Origin: Chthonomonas sp.
Lineage (GTDB): Bacteria > Armatimonadota > Fimbriimonadia > Fimbriimonadales > Fimbriimonadaceae
Reading direction: 5' to 3'
Length of the DNA stretch: 64,000 bases
Assembly: GCA_016788115.1 (NCBI GenBank)
Contig: JAEURR010000006.1
Coordinates: forward strand, 248,001-312,000
The notes beneath the pieces were generated by a model. The model had not been told where the DNA came from and did not search any database. It saw only the letters and a program-made list of their open reading frames with translations. This document shows, one piece after another, positions 60,679-64,000 of this stretch; the first letter of the stretch is position 1; each line of letters opens with the position of its first letter. The position numbers and the translations under genes were made by a program.

Positions 60679-61227
60679 ATGAACGAAAAACTGCGCGAAG
60701 TAGAGCAAAAGTGGTACGCGCTCTCGCAAGAGCTGTACGAACTGCGCAAAGAAACCACCCCCGAGCCGGTCTCAGATTTCGAGCTCCAAACTGCTTCCGG
60801 GCCCAAGAAACTAAGCGAACTGTTCGGCACGTACAGGGACCTGATCGTCGTCCACAACATGGGCGGAAGTTGTAACTACTGCACCCTGTGGGCCGATGGC
60901 TACAGCGGATACCTACGCCACCTCAGCGAGCGAACTGCGTTCGTCGTCTGCTCGCCGGACTCACCCGAGAACCAGGCGAAGCTCGCCGCCGCTCGCGGCT
61001 GGAAATTCGAGATGGTGTGCGATGCAAGCAAGGAGTTCACTTCCGCGATGGGCTTTTGGAGTGAAGAGCACGGTTGGTGGCCCGGCGTGTCCGCGTTCCA
61101 CCTCAATGAGGACGGCAGCATCGTCCGGACGAACCGCGACATGCTCGGTCCCGGCGACGCTTACTGCATGGTCTGGCCGATGTTCTCGCTACTCAAGGAC
61201 GGCCCCAACGGCTGGGAACCCCACTAG
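60679..61227 (+). CDS. DUF899 thioredoxin-like protein
   Basis: 182 residues. A short N-terminal coiled coil is followed by FELQTASGPKKLSELFGTYRDLIVVHNMGGSCNYCTLWADGY, the DUF899 pattern with the NMGxxCxYCTxWADG motif, and GVSAFHLNEDGSIVRTNRD. DUF899 proteins adopt a thioredoxin-like fold; the CxxC is retained here (CNYC). Function unknown. Leaderless promoter upstream; convergent 4-nt overlap with the next gene. Confidence 0.9.
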   Translation: MNEKLREVEQKWYALSQELYELRKETTPEPVSDFELQTASGPKKLSELFGTYRDLIVVHNMGGSCNYCTLWADGYSGYLRHLSERTAFVVCSPDSPENQAKLAAARGWKFEMVCDASKEFTSAMGFWSEEHGWWPGVSAFHLNEDGSIVRTNRDMLGPGDAYCMVWPMFSLLKDGPNGWEPH

Positions 61228-61766
61228 CGACAGATTTTCGCGATCTCTTGGGACAGCCGACTCAGGTTGGCCTGAGTCGGCACAAAGTCCACGAACTTGG
61301 CCGTGATCTTACGGCGAACGTAGACGTAGATGATGCTCTTGCCGGTGAACTTGTGATCCGACACGCCGTGATCGGTGGTCGGGAGCACCGTCAACGCCAC
61401 GCGGTTTAGGTTCTGGAGCTGAGCAAAGGCCTGCAACGACTGCGCGACGTCGTCACGGTTTTGGGGAGTTACCGTCCGGATTACGAACGTGTGCAACTCT
61501 TTCGCCGCATACTTGCCCACTGCCTTGTCTAGGAGCCGGGCAACGGGCGCAATGTCCTCGGGCGTACCACCGCTCACCCACATTTGCACCATCGGAAGAT
61601 TGATGTACTCGCAAACCGGGCACGTATAGGTTCCCGCTGTCGGACCCGAAACATGGTAAGGGTCAAAGGCGGTCATCGTGTCCCCAACCTTCAGCCCAAC
61701 CTCCTTGGGTACGCCAGTGAGCATCAGGGAGACCAAAACAGTTGCGGTCATCATCGGTGAATTCAA
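61224..61766 (-). CDS. Exported redoxin-like protein with CPVC motif
   Basis: 180 residues. The N-terminus (MTATVLVSLMLTGVPKEV) is a probable signal peptide. GLKVGDTMTAFDPYHVSGPTAGTYTCPVCEYINLPMVQMWV resembles the first strand and active-site loop of peroxiredoxin or thioredoxin-fold proteins, with a CPVC pair. I do not recognise a named family. The M1 or one of two downstream ATGs could be the start. Confidence 0.65.
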   Translation of the reverse strand: MNSPMMTATVLVSLMLTGVPKEVGLKVGDTMTAFDPYHVSGPTAGTYTCPVCEYINLPMVQMWVSGGTPEDIAPVARLLDKAVGKYAAKELHTFVIRTVTPQNRDDVAQSLQAFAQLQNLNRVALTVLPTTDHGVSDHKFTGKSIIYVYVRRKITAKFVDFVPTQANLSRLSQEIAKICR

Positions 61767-61790
61767 TGCTGCCTGTCCCGTGAACGTTCC

Positions 61791-63110
61791 CTAGAACTTC
61801 TCCGGTGCGAACCCACTGCCAGCATGGCGCAGATGATGTTCGAGGCTGAACAACTCTTCGATTTCTGCGGAAGGGATCAAGCCCCTTATTTCCTCGTCCG
61901 CCATGACGGCGCTCTTGAACGACGCCCCATCCCACGCCTTGGCCGCGTTGCGCTGAGCGGCCTTGTAAGCTGCTTCACGGGGAAGACCGGCTCGCACGAG
62001 CGCTACCATGACGTGCTCGCTGAACACGAGGTCACCCATCTGTCGCAAGTTCGCCATCATCTGGTCCGATCGAACGGAGATGCCGGTCAGAATCTTCGCG
62101 AATCTGTTCAACATGAAATCCAACAAGTTGAACGTATCCGGGAAAACGATGCGCTCAAGCGAAGAGTTCGTCAGGTCGCGTTCGTGCCAGGTCATCACGC
62201 TCTCGAGCATCGCATGGCAGTTCCCGCGCACAACGCGCGAGAGCCCGCACAGTGTCTCGCTGTTCCAAGGGTTTCGCTTATGGGGCATCGCACTACTGCC
62301 GGTCTGGCCCGCCGCGAACTCCTCCTGCACCTCTAGGATCTCAGTCCGCTGCAGGTTTCGTAGCTCGGTCGCCCAGCGCTCAATCGAGCCCGCCAGGACG
62401 GCCAGCGCGCAAAGCAAGTTGGCGTGCCGGTCTCGGGCCACGATCTGCGTCGAGCTTGGGTCGGCGCCCAGCCCCAAACGGCGGCAAATGTTCGCCTCCA
62501 TCTCTGGGCTGACGTGCGCGTGGATCCCCACTGCACCGCTTATCTTCCCCACCGCGATCTCTTCGCGGCAGAACTGCAATCGACGGATGCTGCGATCCAG
62601 CTCTTGCACCCAACCGTTCACCTTGAACCCGAACGTAATTGGCTCCGCGTGGATGCCGTGGGTCCGACCAATGCACGGGGTACCCACGTGATCCACCGCA
62701 AGGTTACGCATCGGCTCACGTAATCTTCGCGCCGATTCGATGAGCACATCGCACGAGTCGCGCATCATCATGCCCAGCGCACTGTCGATGACGTCGTAGC
62801 TCGTGACTCCAAAGTGGATCCAGCGCGCAGGCGTCGGCTCGCCCTCAGTCAGATTTGCGGACTGCGTCACGTACTCGCTCATGCAGCGCACGAACGCCAT
62901 CAAATCGTGGCGCGTTTCCTTCTCGATTTCGTCGCACCGGGGAATGTCAAACCCTGCCCCGGACCGGATCCGAGCCATGTCCTCGGCCGGGATTTCGCCT
63001 TGCTCGGCGTACGCCTCGCAGATCGCGACTTCGACCTCCATCCAACGCTGAGCCTTGGCCTCGCGGCTCCACAGTGACTGCATGGCGGGGGTGGTGTATC
63101 GATCGATCAT
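61791..63110 (-). CDS. purB: Adenylosuccinate lyase
   Basis: 439 residues from the ATG at 63110. MIDRYTTPAMQSLWS is the standard start. The family signature SSAMPHKRNPWNSE contains the flexible catalytic loop, and GRTHGIHAEPITFG supplies the conserved histidine. It acts twice in purine synthesis. An in-frame extension of 38 residues overlaps the divergent gene and is rejected. Confidence 0.96.
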   Translation of the reverse strand: MIDRYTTPAMQSLWSREAKAQRWMEVEVAICEAYAEQGEIPAEDMARIRSGAGFDIPRCDEIEKETRHDLMAFVRCMSEYVTQSANLTEGEPTPARWIHFGVTSYDVIDSALGMMMRDSCDVLIESARRLREPMRNLAVDHVGTPCIGRTHGIHAEPITFGFKVNGWVQELDRSIRRLQFCREEIAVGKISGAVGIHAHVSPEMEANICRRLGLGADPSSTQIVARDRHANLLCALAVLAGSIERWATELRNLQRTEILEVQEEFAAGQTGSSAMPHKRNPWNSETLCGLSRVVRGNCHAMLESVMTWHERDLTNSSLERIVFPDTFNLLDFMLNRFAKILTGISVRSDQMMANLRQMGDLVFSEHVMVALVRAGLPREAAYKAAQRNAAKAWDGASFKSAVMADEEIRGLIPSAEIEELFSLEHHLRHAGSGFAPEKF

Positions 63111-63159
63111 GGGCCCCCAGAGGGTACCCGCCGACCGACGGTCAAACGAGCCCACCGAG

Positions 63160-63165
63160 TATCCT
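63160..63165 (+). promoter_or_regulatory. -10 box of right-edge PLP enzyme gene (leaderless type)
   Basis: TATCCT ends exactly 6 nt before the ATG at 63172; GTGCCC between them is not a ribosome-binding site. Confidence 0.5.
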
Positions 63166-63171
63166 GTGCCC

Positions 63172-64000
63172 ATGGCAAAGGCAGGCAAAGACGCTCGCAA
63201 ACGCTTCAAACCCGAGTCGCTCATGATGAGCTACGGATACAAGCCGGAACTCAGCGAAGGCGCAATCAAGCCTCCTGTCTTTCTGACCTCCACCTTCGTT
63301 TTCAAATCGGCTGAAGAGGGCAAGCGGTTCTTTGAAGTCGCCTACGGCCACGCGAACCTCGACCACGGCGAGGAACTGGGACTCATCTACAGCCGCATCA
63401 ACAACCCAGACATGGAGATCTTGGAAGACCGGCTCGCTGTCTGGGATGATGCCGACAGCGCACTCGTCTTCAGCAGCGGCATGGCCGCCATCTCGACGGT
63501 GATGCTTGAGTTCCTCAAGCCGGGAGACGTCTTGCTGCACAGCAATCCGCTGTACGGCGGAACTCACCACTTCATCCACCACGTGTTGCCTCTATGGGGG
63601 GTCCACGGGGTGGCATTCTCGCCCGGCGAGAGCGAGGAGACCATCTTGCAGCGTGTCGCCGACGCGGGTGCGATTGACAAGGTCCGCCTTGTACACATTG
63701 AGACCCCTGCCAACCCCACCAACGAACTCATTGATCTAGAGATGATCGCCCGCATCGCCAAGAAGTTGGGAGCGACCTCGAGCGTTGACAATACGTACCT
63801 CGGCCCGGTCTTTCAGCGTCCGCTCAAGTTCGGGATCGACTTGGTGCTGTACTCCGCGACCAAGTACATCGGGGGTCACAGCGACCTCATTGCAGGCGCG
63901 GTCGCGGGCCACGCCGAGCCGGTCCAGCGGGTACGGGTGCTCCGAACGTTCCTCGGCAACATGAACGGTCCTTGGACTCAGTGGCTCATGCTTCGTTCGC
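63172..64000 (+). CDS. Cys/Met-metabolism PLP enzyme (cystathionine gamma-synthase or methionine gamma-lyase type), C-terminus cut
   Basis: About 276 residues visible of a family of about 390-430. YSRINNPDMEILEDRLAVW, SSGMAAISTVMLEFLKPGD, the NPLYGGTHHF turn, DNTYLGPVFQRPL and the PLP lysine in YSATKYIGGHSDL mark the fold. It is a second family member beside metY and differs in sequence from it. Which reaction (gamma-synthase, gamma-lyase or beta-lyase) cannot be decided from this part. Confidence 0.9.
   Translation, partial: MAKAGKDARKRFKPESLMMSYGYKPELSEGAIKPPVFLTSTFVFKSAEEGKRFFEVAYGHANLDHGEELGLIYSRINNPDMEILEDRLAVWDDADSALVFSSGMAAISTVMLEFLKPGDVLLHSNPLYGGTHHFIHHVLPLWGVHGVAFSPGESEETILQRVADAGAIDKVRLVHIETPANPTNELIDLEMIARIAKKLGATSSVDNTYLGPVFQRPLKFGIDLVLYSATKYIGGHSDLIAGAVAGHAEPVQRVRVLRTFLGNMNGPWTQWLMLRS

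Noticed and set aside
1-64000. CRISPR arrays, insertion sequences, prophage or toxin-antitoxin modules
   Set aside because: No regularly spaced repeats, transposase or integrase motifs, or paired small toxin/antitoxin genes were found.

Overview
The window is a compact, GC-rich chromosomal segment with about 64 protein genes on both strands, two tRNAs, and no rRNA, insertion sequence, phage or CRISPR array. The gene families (PEP-CTERM exported protein, exported protein with a C-terminal dockerin-like repeat pair, DUF4139, DUF2339, DUF899, half-size TauE, several GTG and TTG starts) suggest an environmental bacterium, perhaps of the Armatimonadota (Fimbriimonadia-like). That placement is inference from gene content; no rRNA is present to confirm it. 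Nearly everything is housekeeping or envelope biology.

Layout. 1-8 kb (all minus): hsp20-lon (lon runs off the left edge), tRNA-Gly, uvrB, then a tightly overlapping trxB / exported HExxH protein / mazG set, and a pair of overlapping ClpS-like genes. 8-16.7 kb: YfhO-type membrane protein, serine beta-lactamase-fold protein, UbiA prenyltransferase with an aldo/keto-reductase remnant, histone-deacetylase-family hydrolase, and the tyrA-aroA-cmk operon. 16.7-27.7 kb: DUF4139 protein, lipoprotein, dockerin-like exported protein, ECF sigma factor with a divergent zinc-finger anti-sigma-like gene, metY, VOC protein, DUF2339 membrane protein, and a frameshifted PEP-CTERM gene. 27.7-36 kb: ankyrin, DinB and cupin proteins, tRNA-Val, a four-gene metal ABC transporter operon whose last permease carries a winged-helix tail, scoB, and a half-size TauE. 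36-46 kb: SPFH-GYF protein with a zinc-ribbon membrane protein, yajQ, clpP-clpX, a zinc/cadmium-type P-ATPase, gatB, TPR, DivIVA and DUF167 proteins. 46-64 kb: double-FHA protein, adenosine-deaminase-like protein, GyrI-like protein, metX, esterase, ppx-ppk, trpB, AraC regulator, asd, YgfZ, DUF2993 protein, lpdA, two thioredoxin-fold proteins, purB, and a truncated Cys/Met-metabolism PLP enzyme.

How it works together. Several genes feed aspartate-family and sulfur amino-acid synthesis (asd, metX, metY, the right-edge PLP enzyme) and aromatic amino acids (tyrA, aroA, trpB). Protein quality control is represented by Lon, Hsp20, ClpXP and two divergent ClpS-like adaptors. Metal handling combines a Mn/Zn-type ABC importer with a P1B ATPase that has a cysteine-rich insert.

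The most interesting signal is a promoter architecture. Many genes lack a Shine-Dalgarno sequence and instead have a -10-like hexamer whose last base lies exactly 6 nt (in some cases 7-8 nt) before the start codon, as expected for leaderless mRNAs. A second pattern is that five convergent gene pairs share their stop codons in a 4-bp YTAR overlap with no terminator.
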